Below, in pieces: positions 50,704 to 59,749 of a stretch of 64,000 bases of DNA. This DNA is from Tropicibacter sp. R16_0. GTDB taxonomy: Bacteria; Pseudomonadota; Alphaproteobacteria; Rhodobacterales; Rhodobacteraceae. Each line of letters begins with the position of its first letter. The first letter of the stretch is position 1. The position numbers and the translations under genes are program-made. The DNA lies in the NCBI RefSeq assembly GCF_017743935.1, contig NZ_JAGHRE010000010.1, positions 62,001-126,000 on the forward strand. Reading direction: 5' to 3'. The notes below the pieces were generated by a model that was not told the DNA's origin, made no database searches, and saw only the letters and a program-made list of their open reading frames with translations.

Positions 50704-51221
50704 TTCAAAAGCTCTTCGATGGCACTGACGATCTTGCCAGAGTTGGGACGGGTCGCCGATCCAAATGTTGCGGCCACCGAGCCATCGGGCGCAACCAGGA
50801 CCTTGTTAAAGTTCCATCGCGGCACAAACCCTGTATCCTCTTTGACCTGACGATAGAACGGATGTGCCGATGGACCGCGAACCGATGTGATGTCGGTCAT
50901 CGGAACATCTAGGCCATAGTTAACTTCGCAGAACTGCTTTACATCCTCGCTGGTGTCCAACTCTTGATTGAAGTCGTCAGAGGGCACGGCCAGCACGATC
51001 AGGCCACGATCACGGTACCGATCATAGAGCTTTTGAAGGCCGGCGTATTGGTCGGTGTAGGCGCATTGAGATGCGGTGTTCACCACCAAAACGGGCCGAC
51101 CCTGCCACTCCTTCATAAAGAGTTGCCCCCCGTTGATCGAGTTAAACACACCGCGAACCGGGCCTGCATGAACCATGTGGCCGATAACCAGCAGCAGGCT
51201 TAGAACACCAATTCTGAACAT
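50700..51221 (-). CDS. Glutathione peroxidase family protein, periplasmic
   Basis: A 173-residue thiol peroxidase with an N-terminal signal peptide (FRIGVLSLLLVIGHMVHA) implying a periplasmic location. The peroxidatic Cys is in VVNTASQCAYTDQYAGLQ (usual NVASxCG). Further family motifs are VLAVPSDDFNQE and WNFNKVLV. The ATG at 51221 has AGGAGG six bases upstream, which is preferred over 51245. It faces msrB-msrA across a divergent region, and all three would defend against oxidants. Confidence 0.9.
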   Translation of the reverse strand: MFRIGVLSLLLVIGHMVHAGPVRGVFNSINGGQLFMKEWQGRPVLVVNTASQCAYTDQYAGLQKLYDRYRDRGLIVLAVPSDDFNQELDTSEDVKQFCEVNYGLDVPMTDITSVRGPSAHPFYRQVKEDTGFVPRWNFNKVLVAPDGSVAATFGSATRPNSGKIVSAIEELLN

Positions 51222-51359
51222 GTTGAACCTCCTGTTGCGATTCATACGTTCACTGAACCTGATTGGATGAATTGCACGTTGCTGCTATCTGAATGAAACA
51301 AATCTTTGCTTTTCATTCCACGACCCCACATACGTGTTCAAATCAGAACCGGAGGTTGC

Positions 51360-51809
51360 ATGACCAAATACATCAAAGACCCTCAGGCCATCGCCGCCCT
51401 TTCGCGTGAAGAGTTCTATGTGACCCAAAACAGCGGCACAGAACGCCCCGGAACCGGCAAACTGCTGCACAACAAGGAACCGGGAATCTACGTGGACATC
51501 GTGTCGGGTGAGCCGCTGTTTGCCTCGTCCGACAAATACGAATCCGGCTGTGGCTGGCCCAGCTTTACCAAACCCATTGAACCGGCCCATGTCCAAGAGC
51601 TTGAAGATCGGACGTTGGGCATGATCCGGACCGAGGTGCGCTCGACCCATGGCGACAGCCATCTGGGACATGTCTTTCCCGATGGCCCGTTGGATCGCGG
51701 CGGGCTGCGGTATTGCATTAACTCTGCCTCGCTCCGTTTCGTGCATCGCAACGACATGGAGGCCGAAGGCTATGGCGACTACATCAATCAAGTGGAGGAT
51801 ATCGCATGA
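51360..51809 (+). CDS. msrB: Peptide methionine-R-sulfoxide reductase
   Basis: A 149-residue Msr[10 protein letters not shown] (about 59-67), [12 protein letters not shown] and the catalytic Cys in [11 protein letters not shown] (about 121-131) are present. The structural zinc CxxC pairs of many MsrB proteins are absent, so it belongs to the zinc-free group. The ATG at 51360 follows GGAGGTTGC. The stop overlaps the msrA start by four bases, so R- and S-sulfoxide reductases are made together. Confidence 0.95.
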   Translation: MTKYIKDPQAIAALSREEFYVTQNSGTERPGTGKLLHNKEPGIYVDIVSGEPLFASSDKYESGCGWPSFTKPIEPAHVQELEDRTLGMIRTEVRSTHGDSHLGHVFPDGPLDRGGLRYCINSASLRFVHRNDMEAEGYGDYINQVEDIA

Positions 51810-52318
51810 GCACTGAACGCGCCGTTCTGGCAGGTGGCTGTTTCTGGGGCATGCAGGACCTGATCCGCAAAATGCCCGGCGTCTCGGGAACCCGCGTGGG
51901 GTATACCGGCGGGGACGTTCCCAACGCCACCTATCGCAACCATGGTACCCATGCCGAAGGGATCGAGATCTTTTTTGATCCTGCGCAGATCAGCTATCGC
52001 AAGCTGCTGGAGTTCTTTTTCCAGATCCACGATCCGACCACAGTGAACCGTCAGGGCAACGATGTCGGCATGAGCTATCGGTCAGCGATCTACTATGTGG
52101 ACGAGGCACAGAAGGCGACCGCGCTGGACACCATCGCTGATGTCAATGCCAGCGGCCTGTGGCCCGGCAAGGTCGTGACCGAAGTCGAGCCTGTGGGTGA
52201 CTTCTGGGATGCCGAACCCGAGCATCAGGATTACCTGGAGCGCATTCCAAACGGTTATACTTGCCACTTTGCCCGCCCAGACTGGGTGCTGCCCAAGCGG
52301 TCAGAGGCCGCTGAATAA
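51806..52318 (+). CDS. msrA: Peptide methionine-S-sulfoxide reductase
   Basis: A 170-residue MsrA with the catalytic GGCFWGMQD motif (Cys about 11), [11 protein letters not shown] and the later [19 protein letters not shown]. It reduces the S epimer of methionine sulfoxide. It overlaps msrB (ATGA) and is followed by a strong terminator that also serves the convergent aldolase gene. Confidence 0.95.
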   Translation: MSTERAVLAGGCFWGMQDLIRKMPGVSGTRVGYTGGDVPNATYRNHGTHAEGIEIFFDPAQISYRKLLEFFFQIHDPTTVNRQGNDVGMSYRSAIYYVDEAQKATALDTIADVNASGLWPGKVVTEVEPVGDFWDAEPEHQDYLERIPNGYTCHFARPDWVLPKRSEAAE

Positions 52319-52324
52319 GGAAAC

Positions 52325-52352
52325 AACGCCCCGCCGAGATCGGCGGGGCGTT
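52325..52352. terminator. Bidirectional terminator msrA / class II aldolase
   Basis: AACGCCCCGCCG pairs perfectly with CGGCGGGGCGTT (12 bp) around AGAT, between convergent stop codons at 52318 and 52355. Confidence 0.8.
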
Positions 52353-52354
52353 AC

Positions 52355-53068
52355 TCAATGGGCGTAATCCGGTTCATCCCGATCCAATAGCCGCTTCATC
52401 GCTGCAAAGTGAAAGTCGATCTGCCGTTCGTCCCACATGGTTGCGGCCAGCTTTTCAGCGACATCATCTGGAAGAATGGCCAGCGGACGGCCCGAGGCCA
52501 TTGCCGTCAGCTGGTATTCGCAAGCTACCTCAAAGTTGTAGAAATCGTCGTAGGCCCGCGCCACGGTTTCCCCGACCACGGTGATCCCGTGGTGGGCCAT
52601 GACCACGATATTGCCGTTTCCAATGGTTGCTGCGATGCGCCCACCCTCACCGTCATCGAACGCCGATCCGCTGAAGTCCCCGTCGTAGGACACCCGCCCA
52701 AGGAACCGCAAAGCGTCCTGATGGCAGTTCTCAAGGCGTCCCCCTTCGATACAGCCAAGCGCTGTGGAATAGGTCGGATGGGCGTGCAAAACGCAACGCG
52801 CATGGGGAACGGTGCGATGGATGTGGGAATGGATGTAAAAGGCCGATGCCTCGATCTCTCCCTCACCTTCGACCACATTGCCGTCGTGATCAGCCAACAA
52901 CAGGTTCGATGCGGTGACCTCGGACCAATGCAAGCCGCGGGCGTTGACCAAGAAATGCCCAGCATCAACCGCCAGTGAGAAGTGATTGTCCACGCCTCTT
53001 TGCCACCCGTTTCGGGCAGCCAGCCTTAAACAAGCAGCCAAGTCGATGCGGTCCTGACGATGTTGCAT
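52355..53068 (-). CDS. Class II aldolase/adducin family protein
   Basis: A 237-residue class II aldolase-like protein, paralogous to the one at 41011. Metal-site His residues: HIHRTVPHARCVLHAHPTYS (about 93-112) and MAHHGITVVG. The ATG at 53068 (MQHRQDRIDL) is chosen over an extension to 53119. It is 89 bp downstream of the hydantoinase-family gene on the same strand, and the two may act on one substrate. The shared N-terminal phrase (VDNHFSLAVD / VANHFSLAVN) with the 41011 protein marks them as a subfamily. Confidence 0.88.
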   Translation of the reverse strand: MQHRQDRIDLAACLRLAARNGWQRGVDNHFSLAVDAGHFLVNARGLHWSEVTASNLLLADHDGNVVEGEGEIEASAFYIHSHIHRTVPHARCVLHAHPTYSTALGCIEGGRLENCHQDALRFLGRVSYDGDFSGSAFDDGEGGRIAATIGNGNIVVMAHHGITVVGETVARAYDDFYNFEVACEYQLTAMASGRPLAILPDDVAEKLAATMWDERQIDFHFAAMKRLLDRDEPDYAH

Positions 53069-53157
53069 TGCGATCCTCACTTTGATGTCAGTACAGACTG
53101 CACCAGGATCGAAAGCCAAGATTGCAGGAATCCGTCAGCCGTGTCGCTTTGAGAGCG

Positions 53158-55161
53158 CTAGCCAACTGCAACACGGGGTCGTCCGCTGGCCTCCACCGTC
53201 AGCATGCCCTCGACAAAGACATCCCGCGCTTCGACCCGCGCAGTGCGGATGTCGCGTTCGACCAATACCCGGATGTCCGCTGCGCCAGCAGCCTTTGCTG
53301 CACCTTCGGCTTCTTGGCGCAAAACAGTCTCTAACAAGGTCAATGCCGCGTCCGACTCGGTGAAATCCTGTGGCCCTGAGTCCAGATGAACCCGGTACTT
53401 GCCCTCGGACGGGGACGTCACGGTGCCGCTACGGCGGAATGTGACCCGCCCGACAACAGCCCCTACGGCATTGGCGACACCTGCGTGCTCCGGCAGGATC
53501 ATGTTGCAGCGCAAACGCTCTCCTACTGCCGGGTAATAGCTGGGCGCCGAGGCACCAAGCCCCACCACATCGACGTTCAAAGATGCATCCAATGCCAGCA
53601 AGCCGCGGTGTTTGGACAACCCCTTTTGCAGCAGAACATGTCGCGCAAGCTGTTCCGGAGAGACACCGAAATCTTCAGCCTCTTCGGCAAAAGCAGTCTC
53701 TAACAAGGTCAAAGCGGTCTGTTCGGTCAATTGATCCACGATGATCTGGGCCATGTCGCGGGGTGTCGCGGAAAGGCGGTCGCCTGTCCCAACGCGTTTG
53801 CGCGAGAAAAGCTCCAGCGCCTTTTCGGCCGCCGACCGATCCCAACTGTCCAACCGTCCCAAAACATGGCTTGCGTCCGAAGGGGTCACACCGGACACCT
53901 GTACGATCCCACGATCCACCAAGCGTCCAAGCGCACCGTGTTCCATGCGGGTTCGCAGAACCTGATCCAAAGGCACCACCCGATCCCCCAGACGTTCAAT
54001 GAGAACGGCCTCACGCTCGCCCACACCATCAATCGGAATGCCGGGCACGACCCGCGCGAAGCGGGCGTCGTGTTCGCCGGGCGTCGATGAATGCAGCTGC
54101 GTGTCCAGCACGTCATGCACCACCCCGGGCGCCTCAGACGCGATCAATGAGACGGGAACAACCCGACGCGGGCCAAGGAACACGCCGCCCGTCAAACCCT
54201 CGGTCACTACATGGACCTGACTGTCGCCACCAAGGCCGCTGGTGCGCATGGCGACCGCCTCGACCATGGTGCGGAAACCACCTACCCGCGCGCCTGCCGG
54301 GTCAATCGCGGGCTTTCCGTCCTTGATCAGAGCCACATCGGTGGTTGTGCCACCAATATCCGAGACTAACGCGTTTTCCGTATCGGTCAGCCAGCAGGCC
54401 CCAACGATCGAGGCCGCCGGGCCGCTTAAAATGGTTTCGATAGGCCGCTCGCGCGCCTGTTCTGCGCTCATCAGCGCTCCATCACCACGCACCACCATCA
54501 TCGGCGCTGTGATCCCCAGATCCACCAACGTGTCTTGCGCCCGGCCAATCAACCGGTCGATCATACCGATCAGACGTGCGTTCAACACCGCTGTTACTGC
54601 CCGCTTGGGGCCGTTCAACTTGGCCGACAGCTGGTGTGAACAGGTCACCGGAACGCCGGTGCGCTCGGTGATCATGCGAGCCGCCTCAAGCTCATGCGCG
54701 GGATTGCGAGTGGCGAATTGCGCCGCGACCGCATAGCCCGATATCCCGGTGTTGGCGTCGATGAATGCTTCAAGTGCGGCCACATCCAGTGGTGCTTTTT
54801 CACTGCCGGCATGACTGTGCCCACCCGCAATCACCAGCGCCGGATCCCCTTTCAGCGCATCAGAAAGCCCGTGCTTGTCCAGATCCTGCTCGCGAAACCC
54901 GATATAGATCAACGCGACACGCCCGCCCTGCCCCTCGACCAGGGCGTTGGTGGCCAGCGTGGTCGACAAAGAGGCCAGCGTCACCTGATCGGCGCTGACA
55001 TCCGCCTGCGCCAAAACAGACTTGATCGCCTTGCCGACCCCAATCGCCAAATCGGCCCGTGTGGTCAGCGACTTGGCCGAAGCAATGACATCCCGCTCGT
55101 CCCGGATCAGAACCGCATCCGTGTACGTCCCGCCAGTATCCACGCCCAAAGACAGCGCCAT
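53158..55161 (-). CDS. Hydantoinase/oxoprolinase family protein (HyuA-like)
   Basis: A 667-residue ATP-dependent amide-hydrolase-type subunit. The N-terminal actin-like domain starts SLGVDTGGTYTDAVLI (about 5-20); a second ATP motif is LVSDIGGTTTDVALI (about 270). HyuA proteins normally act with HyuB, which is not visible here. The ATG at 55161 is six bases after GGAGG. A 19-bp exact repeat inside the gene (53325-53343, 53694-53712) encodes ALTLLET twice. It probably opens a lactam or hydantoin ring before the adjacent aldolase-family protein acts; this is inference. Confidence 0.88.
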   Translation of the reverse strand: MALSLGVDTGGTYTDAVLIRDERDVIASAKSLTTRADLAIGVGKAIKSVLAQADVSADQVTLASLSTTLATNALVEGQGGRVALIYIGFREQDLDKHGLSDALKGDPALVIAGGHSHAGSEKAPLDVAALEAFIDANTGISGYAVAAQFATRNPAHELEAARMITERTGVPVTCSHQLSAKLNGPKRAVTAVLNARLIGMIDRLIGRAQDTLVDLGITAPMMVVRGDGALMSAEQARERPIETILSGPAASIVGACWLTDTENALVSDIGGTTTDVALIKDGKPAIDPAGARVGGFRTMVEAVAMRTSGLGGDSQVHVVTEGLTGGVFLGPRRVVPVSLIASEAPGVVHDVLDTQLHSSTPGEHDARFARVVPGIPIDGVGEREAVLIERLGDRVVPLDQVLRTRMEHGALGRLVDRGIVQVSGVTPSDASHVLGRLDSWDRSAAEKALELFSRKRVGTGDRLSATPRDMAQIIVDQLTEQTALTLLETAFAEEAEDFGVSPEQLARHVLLQKGLSKHRGLLALDASLNVDVVGLGASAPSYYPAVGERLRCNMILPEHAGVANAVGAVVGRVTFRRSGTVTSPSEGKYRVHLDSGPQDFTESDAALTLLETVLRQEAEGAAKAAGAADIRVLVERDIRTARVEARDVFVEGMLTVEASGRPRVAVG

Positions 55162-55234
55162 CTTGAACCTCCATTCGCGTCGTGACCTCACCACATAGCG
55201 AGTTCGCGCGACACGTCCTGCCTGTTTGCGTCAC

Positions 55235-56272
55235 TTATTGCAATTGTTCCACGGCCCAACGGGCGGCATCGGCCACAGTTGCATCTGCATCGTCAGTCAA
55301 ACCCTGTGCGGTTGGAATCAACGCTGCATCACCCGAGTTGCCAATCGCATAGAGGACATTGCGCACGAACCGGTCCCGCCCGATACGCTTGATCGGCGAC
55401 CCTGAAAAGAACGCCCGAAACGCGGTGTCATCCAAAGCAGCGAGTTCCGCCAAAGCCGGAGCCTTCAACTCTTCACGCGCGGCATAGCGTATGTCGCTGG
55501 CGGCCACCGCAAACTTGTTCCAGGGACACGCCGCCAGGCAATCGTCGCAGCCATAGATGCGATTGCCGAGTTTGCCCCGCAGCTCTTCGTCGACCGGGCC
55601 TTTGTGTTCGATGGTCAGATAAGAAATGCACCGCCGCGCATCCAACTGGTAGGGCGCAGGAAAAGCATCTGTTGGACACGCCGCCAAACAGGACCGACAA
55701 GAGCCGCAATGGTCGATCTCAGGTGCATCTGCGGGCAAGTCGAGTGTGCTGAAAACAGAGCCTATGAAGGCCCAATTGCCCCAATCCCGACTAACAAGGT
55801 TGGTGTGCTTGCCCTGCCACCCCAGACCAGCAGCCATGCCCAGCGCCTTTTCGGACACAGGCGCGGTATCGACAAAAACCTTCACCTCTCCACCACCCTC
55901 GTCAATCAGCCACCGGGCTAACCGCTTGAGGCGCTTTTTGACCAGATCGTGATAGTCCTTGTTCTGCGCATAGACCGAAATCGCGCCCTTGTCGGGATGG
56001 TCCAGAATGGTGCGCGGGTCATGTTCCGGCGCATAGCTTTCGGCCAGCATGATCACCGATTGCGCTTCGGGCCAAAGCTCGGCCGGGTTGCCACGCCAGT
56101 GCATCCGCTCGGCCATCCAACCCATCTGCCCGTGGTACCCGGCCTCGACAAAGGCGGCCAGGCGTTCGGGCACCTGCGGGATGTCCCACGGGCGACAAAT
56201 CCGACAGGACACGAACCCTTCGTCCAGCGCCTGCTGGATCAGTCTTTGTTTCAGATCGGGATCGGTGGTCAT
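55235..56272 (-). CDS. queG: Epoxyqueuosine reductase
   Basis: A 345-residue cobalamin- and Fe-S-dependent enzyme for the last step of queuosine tRNA modification. The two 4Fe-4S motifs are [16 protein letters not shown] (about 185-200) and [14 protein letters not shown] (about 235-248); [19 protein letters not shown] is the conserved catalytic Asp region. A C-terminal HEAT-like stretch (residues 290-345) is included. The ATG at 56272 starts MTTDPDLKQ; the longer frame to 56479 overlaps the GST gene. It follows the GST gene by 28 bp. Confidence 0.94.
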   Translation of the reverse strand: MTTDPDLKQRLIQQALDEGFVSCRICRPWDIPQVPERLAAFVEAGYHGQMGWMAERMHWRGNPAELWPEAQSVIMLAESYAPEHDPRTILDHPDKGAISVYAQNKDYHDLVKKRLKRLARWLIDEGGGEVKVFVDTAPVSEKALGMAAGLGWQGKHTNLVSRDWGNWAFIGSVFSTLDLPADAPEIDHCGSCRSCLAACPTDAFPAPYQLDARRCISYLTIEHKGPVDEELRGKLGNRIYGCDDCLAACPWNKFAVAASDIRYAAREELKAPALAELAALDDTAFRAFFSGSPIKRIGRDRFVRNVLYAIGNSGDAALIPTAQGLTDDADATVADAARWAVEQLQ

Positions 56273-56300
56273 CGAAATTGGGCCTCTGCCCAAAGGTCTA

Positions 56301-56966
56301 TCAGAAATCCAGATCGGCGTAATGGGCCGGCGGGCGGAAGCCGGGGATCTGATCGGCCAGGATCGACCGGAACGCAGGCCGCGATTTGATCTTGGCGTAC
56401 CAATCCTTGACGATCTGGCTGCGGTTCCAGTCCACGTCCGAGATATAGTCCAACGACGACAGATGCGCGGCGGCCGCAAAATCCGCCAATGTCATTGCGT
56501 CCCCAGCCAACCAGCGACGGTGATCCAGCAACCAGGCCATGTAGTCCAGATGATACTTGATCGCCTTGGCCCCTGCCTTGACGTTGCGGCTGTCAGGATA
56601 GCCCTGACCGGTCATCTTCTTGTTGACCCGCTCGTAAAGCAGTTTCGACGTCACCTCGTGGTGGAACTTATCATCGAACCAACTGACCAGGCGGCGCACC
56701 TCATAGCGGGCGTCTGCATCCTTGGGCATCAGGGACGGTTCGGGACGGGTTTCCTCGATGTATTCACAGATGGCGGCGCTTTCGGCCATCATCTTGCCAT
56801 CCAGCTTGATCACCGGGACCTTGCCCGCCGGATTGCGGCGCAGGAAATCCGGGTCCTCTTCCCAATATCTTTCTTCGACCAACTCGACCTCGATCTTCTT
56901 TTCGGCAAGCGACAGTCGAACTTTGCGGCAGAATGGGGAAAGGGGAACGTGAAACAGGCGCGCCAT
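56301..56966 (-). CDS. Glutathione S-transferase family protein
   Basis: A 221-residue GST. The N-terminal thioredoxin-like domain has [17 protein letters not shown] (Ser/Cys active-site region, residues 7-23) and the glutathione-binding VPVIKLDG and [11 protein letters not shown]. The helical C-terminal domain contains [16 protein letters not shown]. The start at 56966 (MARLFHV) is preferred to 57002. It lies between mtgA and queG on the same strand with short gaps, in a housekeeping run. Confidence 0.92.
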   Translation of the reverse strand: MARLFHVPLSPFCRKVRLSLAEKKIEVELVEERYWEEDPDFLRRNPAGKVPVIKLDGKMMAESAAICEYIEETRPEPSLMPKDADARYEVRRLVSWFDDKFHHEVTSKLLYERVNKKMTGQGYPDSRNVKAGAKAIKYHLDYMAWLLDHRRWLAGDAMTLADFAAAAHLSSLDYISDVDWNRSQIVKDWYAKIKSRPAFRSILADQIPGFRPPAHYADLDF

Positions 56967-57023
56967 GATGATCCAGTTGAACGAATGGTGTTGATCCAGC
57001 AATGCCCTGTGGCGTCGGGATTT

Positions 57024-57764
57024 TCAATCCTCGAAACACCTGGCCCGCCCGTCTGCGCGGATGGTGGCCGCTCCGTCGATGATCGAAGCGGTACGTCTGC
57101 GCACCTTGGCACTTGGTTTCGAGGCCGAGCGCGATTTGGGCGCAGGCAGCACCGCAGCGATGCGCGCAGCCTGCAAAGGCGTGAGCTTATCTGGCGTCAC
57201 ACCAAAGTATTCCTGGGCCGCCGCATCAACGCCGAACACGCCCTCGTCCATTTCCGCGACGTTCAGGTAGACCTCAAGAATGCGTCGCTTGGACCAGATG
57301 GCTTCTACTGCAGGCGTGATCGCGGTCTCCAACGCCTTGCGAATCCAACTGCGCCCCTGCCAGAGGAACACGTTCTTGACCACCTGCTGCGAGATGGTCG
57401 AGGCACCACGCCCGCTGCCGGAATCGATGGCCGCCCGAATCGCATCAACGTCAAAACCCCAGTGCAGGCAGAAATTTGCATCTTCGGCGGCCACGACAGA
57501 ACGAGCCATCACCGGGGCAACCTCTTCGATCGGAACCCATTGGCGATCAACCGAGCCCAAGCGGCGCTTCTCGGTCCAGATGGTATGGGTGATCGGTGGA
57601 TTTACGAATGTGTAGAGCAACACCATCGCCAGAACGACCAGGATCAGGATCGTTGTGCCACGCAGCGCAAGGAACCCAGCCCACGACAACAGCCAAGGCA
57701 GCGGTTTTATCCGTGTCTTTGCTTTGGATCTGCTCTTTTTCTTGCCTGCCGTTTTTTTGGCCAT
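57024..57764 (-). CDS. mtgA: Monofunctional peptidoglycan transglycosylase
   Basis: A 246-residue GT51 glycosyltransferase that polymerises lipid II. A Lys/Arg-rich cytoplasmic start is followed by one membrane helix (about 25-50). The catalytic Glu is in VVAAEDANFCLHWGFD, and GASTISQQVVKN and RRILEVYLNVAE are the conserved donor-site motifs. The ATG at 57764 precedes MAKKTAGKKK. Downstream of nnrS by 40 bp; the two are not functionally linked. Confidence 0.93.
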   Translation of the reverse strand: MAKKTAGKKKSRSKAKTRIKPLPWLLSWAGFLALRGTTILILVVLAMVLLYTFVNPPITHTIWTEKRRLGSVDRQWVPIEEVAPVMARSVVAAEDANFCLHWGFDVDAIRAAIDSGSGRGASTISQQVVKNVFLWQGRSWIRKALETAITPAVEAIWSKRRILEVYLNVAEMDEGVFGVDAAAQEYFGVTPDKLTPLQAARIAAVLPAPKSRSASKPSAKVRRRTASIIDGAATIRADGRARCFED

Positions 57765-57804
57765 GCCCACTCTATACTGGACCCGCGCCGATCCGACAAA
57801 TGAT

Positions 57805-58953
57805 CTAAGCGGGTTTGGAAGGGCGCAAAAGCCAAGGTCCAACCCGCAACGCAAAGACACCAAAAGCCGCCATCCACAGCGTTGCTGACAGATCCAGCAC
57901 CCAGCCGGGCAAACCCCAAAGCGACCACGCCGCGCGCAATCCTGCGGCCAGCGCCAGGGCAATCAAGGCCCCATTCATCCACGCATCCGATTTCAACGGA
58001 CGCCCGGTGTGCCCCATGCTGGCACGCAACATGACGGCCAGCGTCATTCCCCCGATGGCGGCAATCCCAATGACGTGCAGGCCTGCAGCAAAAAAGGCCC
58101 AATCGAACGGCGCTGCAGCCAGCATCAGTATCCCCAACGGGATCATGGCAAAGCATCCATGAAGCGCGAACAGGATAGGGTTGGACAACGTCCGCAGGCC
58201 GCTCCAACGACCCAAACGCACGGCTTGCAAAAAGGCAGCGATTGCCATTGGTCCAACAGAAACAAGCCCATCCGGGAAAACGACCCACAAGATCAGGGCC
58301 AAAATGCTGATCAACAGGCTGATGGCATCGAACCGTCCAAAGGTCGGTGGCAAAGGTGCATGACCTTGCTGTTTAAGCCAATTGCGGGTGAATGCAGGCG
58401 TGATCCGGCCCCCGATCAGCATCAGCAAGACCGTGATTGCAGCAAACCCGGTGCGGGTTGCGAATTCGGCGTATCCAGTCAGCGCAGCCTCAATATGAAA
58501 TCCAAGGTTCGCCAGAGCAAATACACTGACCGGGCCCACCACCATCAGGTTGCGCCAATTGCGACCTGCGACCACTTCGCGCGTCGTGATCGCCAGGACG
58601 GCAAACAGAAACAGCGCCTCGATCCCCGCCGCCGTCCATCCGCTGCCCCAAAGCATCACGGCACGGCCTGCGAACCACAGGCCCGTCAACCCCACCAACA
58701 GCGACCCGGCAACAGGCACGCGTCCGGTCCAATTGGGCACGGCCGTCAGAAGGAACCCGGTCAGCACGGCCGAAACGTAACCAAACAGCATCTCATGCAT
58801 GTGCCACATGTAGGGATCCCCATAGAGCGGCAAGTCGGCAGCGCCCCGCAAGGACATGATCCAGATCACGATGGACAGGATCGCAAACAGAGACGCGCCC
58901 AGAAACATGGGGCGAAAGCCGTAGGAGAAGAGAGGTGTTTGATGTGGGGACAT
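57805..58953 (-). CDS. nnrS: NnrS family membrane protein
   Basis: A 382-residue heme/copper membrane protein with about 12 helices, including MWHMHEMLFGYVSAVLTGF (about 48-66) with conserved His residues and GGRITPAFTRNWL. NnrS protects against nitrosative stress and is usually NO-regulated. The start is ATG 58953; TTG 58965 is possible. An FNR/NnrR-type box (59021-59034) lies 68 bp upstream, in keeping with oxygen or NO control. No denitrification genes are in the window. Confidence 0.93.
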   Translation of the reverse strand: MSPHQTPLFSYGFRPMFLGASLFAILSIVIWIMSLRGAADLPLYGDPYMWHMHEMLFGYVSAVLTGFLLTAVPNWTGRVPVAGSLLVGLTGLWFAGRAVMLWGSGWTAAGIEALFLFAVLAITTREVVAGRNWRNLMVVGPVSVFALANLGFHIEAALTGYAEFATRTGFAAITVLLMLIGGRITPAFTRNWLKQQGHAPLPPTFGRFDAISLLISILALILWVVFPDGLVSVGPMAIAAFLQAVRLGRWSGLRTLSNPILFALHGCFAMIPLGILMLAAAPFDWAFFAAGLHVIGIAAIGGMTLAVMLRASMGHTGRPLKSDAWMNGALIALALAAGLRAAWSLWGLPGWVLDLSATLWMAAFGVFALRVGPWLLRPSKPA

Positions 58954-59020
58954 GGGGCTGCACAACTTGGTCGTATTCCAGGGAACTGCCCCGACGTATC
59001 ACGCGACCCCAAAGTTGAGT

Positions 59021-59034
59021 TTGTGATAGATCAA
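59021..59034. promoter_or_regulatory. FNR/NnrR-type box upstream of nnrS
   Basis: TTGTGATAGATCAA matches TTGAT-N4-ATCAA with two differences in the left arm. Its distance from the nnrS start is compatible with activation by an FnrL- or NnrR-like protein. Confidence 0.55.
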
Positions 59035-59134
59035 TCTTTGCGCGCATGACGGCTTTGCCCGCTTTCCCCATCACAGTTGAGTTTGGTATCCAAACCCCCT
59101 ATCTCAGCCGCATACGGCGCAAAGGACATCATTC

Positions 59135-59749
59135 GTGGCAAACCACCTGTACAAGAACGACCTGCCCGACGGGCTGGATCTGGGCCCAATCGTGGCCATC
59201 GATTGCGAAACCATGGGCCTGAACCCGCATCGGGACCGCCTGTGTGTGATCCAAATGTCCGGTGGTGACGGCGACGCGCACATCGTGCAGGTCGAAAAGG
59301 GCCAGACGTCGGCGCCGAACCTGTGTGCGATGCTGGAAAACCCCGATGTGCTTAAGCTGTTCCATTTTGGCCGCTTCGACATCGCCGCGATGTACAATGC
59401 CTTTGGCGCGCTGACGGCACCGGTCTATTGCACCAAGATCGCCAGCCGTCTGGTGCGCACCTATACCGACCGCCACGGGCTGAAGAACCTGACGCAAGAG
59501 TTGATCGGCGTCGACATCTCGAAACAGCAGCAGATGAGCGATTGGGGCGCTGAAACCCTGACGCCCGCGCAACTCGACTATGCCGCGTCCGACGTGCTGC
59601 ACCTGCACCAACTGCGCGAAGAGCTGAACAAGCGCCTGGCGCGCGAAGGCCGAACCGAGATGGCACAGGCTTGTTTTGATTTTCTTCCCATGCGCGCCAA
59701 GCTGGATTTGGCGGGCTGGCCCGAAACGGATATTTTTGCACACTCATGA
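59135..59749 (+). CDS. rnd: Ribonuclease D family 3'-5' exonuclease
   Basis: A 204-residue DEDDy exonuclease without an HRDC domain, the short alphaproteobacterial form. Exo I AIDCETMGL (about 21-29), Exo II FHFGRFD (about 76-82) and Exo III YAASDVLHL (about 148-156) are present. GTG start at 59135, ten bases after AAAGGAC. Its stop overlaps the kdsD ATG (59746-59749), linking it to the LPS gene run. Confidence 0.93.
   Translation: MANHLYKNDLPDGLDLGPIVAIDCETMGLNPHRDRLCVIQMSGGDGDAHIVQVEKGQTSAPNLCAMLENPDVLKLFHFGRFDIAAMYNAFGALTAPVYCTKIASRLVRTYTDRHGLKNLTQELIGVDISKQQQMSDWGAETLTPAQLDYAASDVLHLHQLREELNKRLAREGRTEMAQACFDFLPMRAKLDLAGWPETDIFAHS

Noticed and set aside
56049-57803. 584-codon plus-strand frame opposite queG, GST and mtgA
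   Set aside because: Crosses three clear genes on the other strand and shows no domain; a shadow frame.
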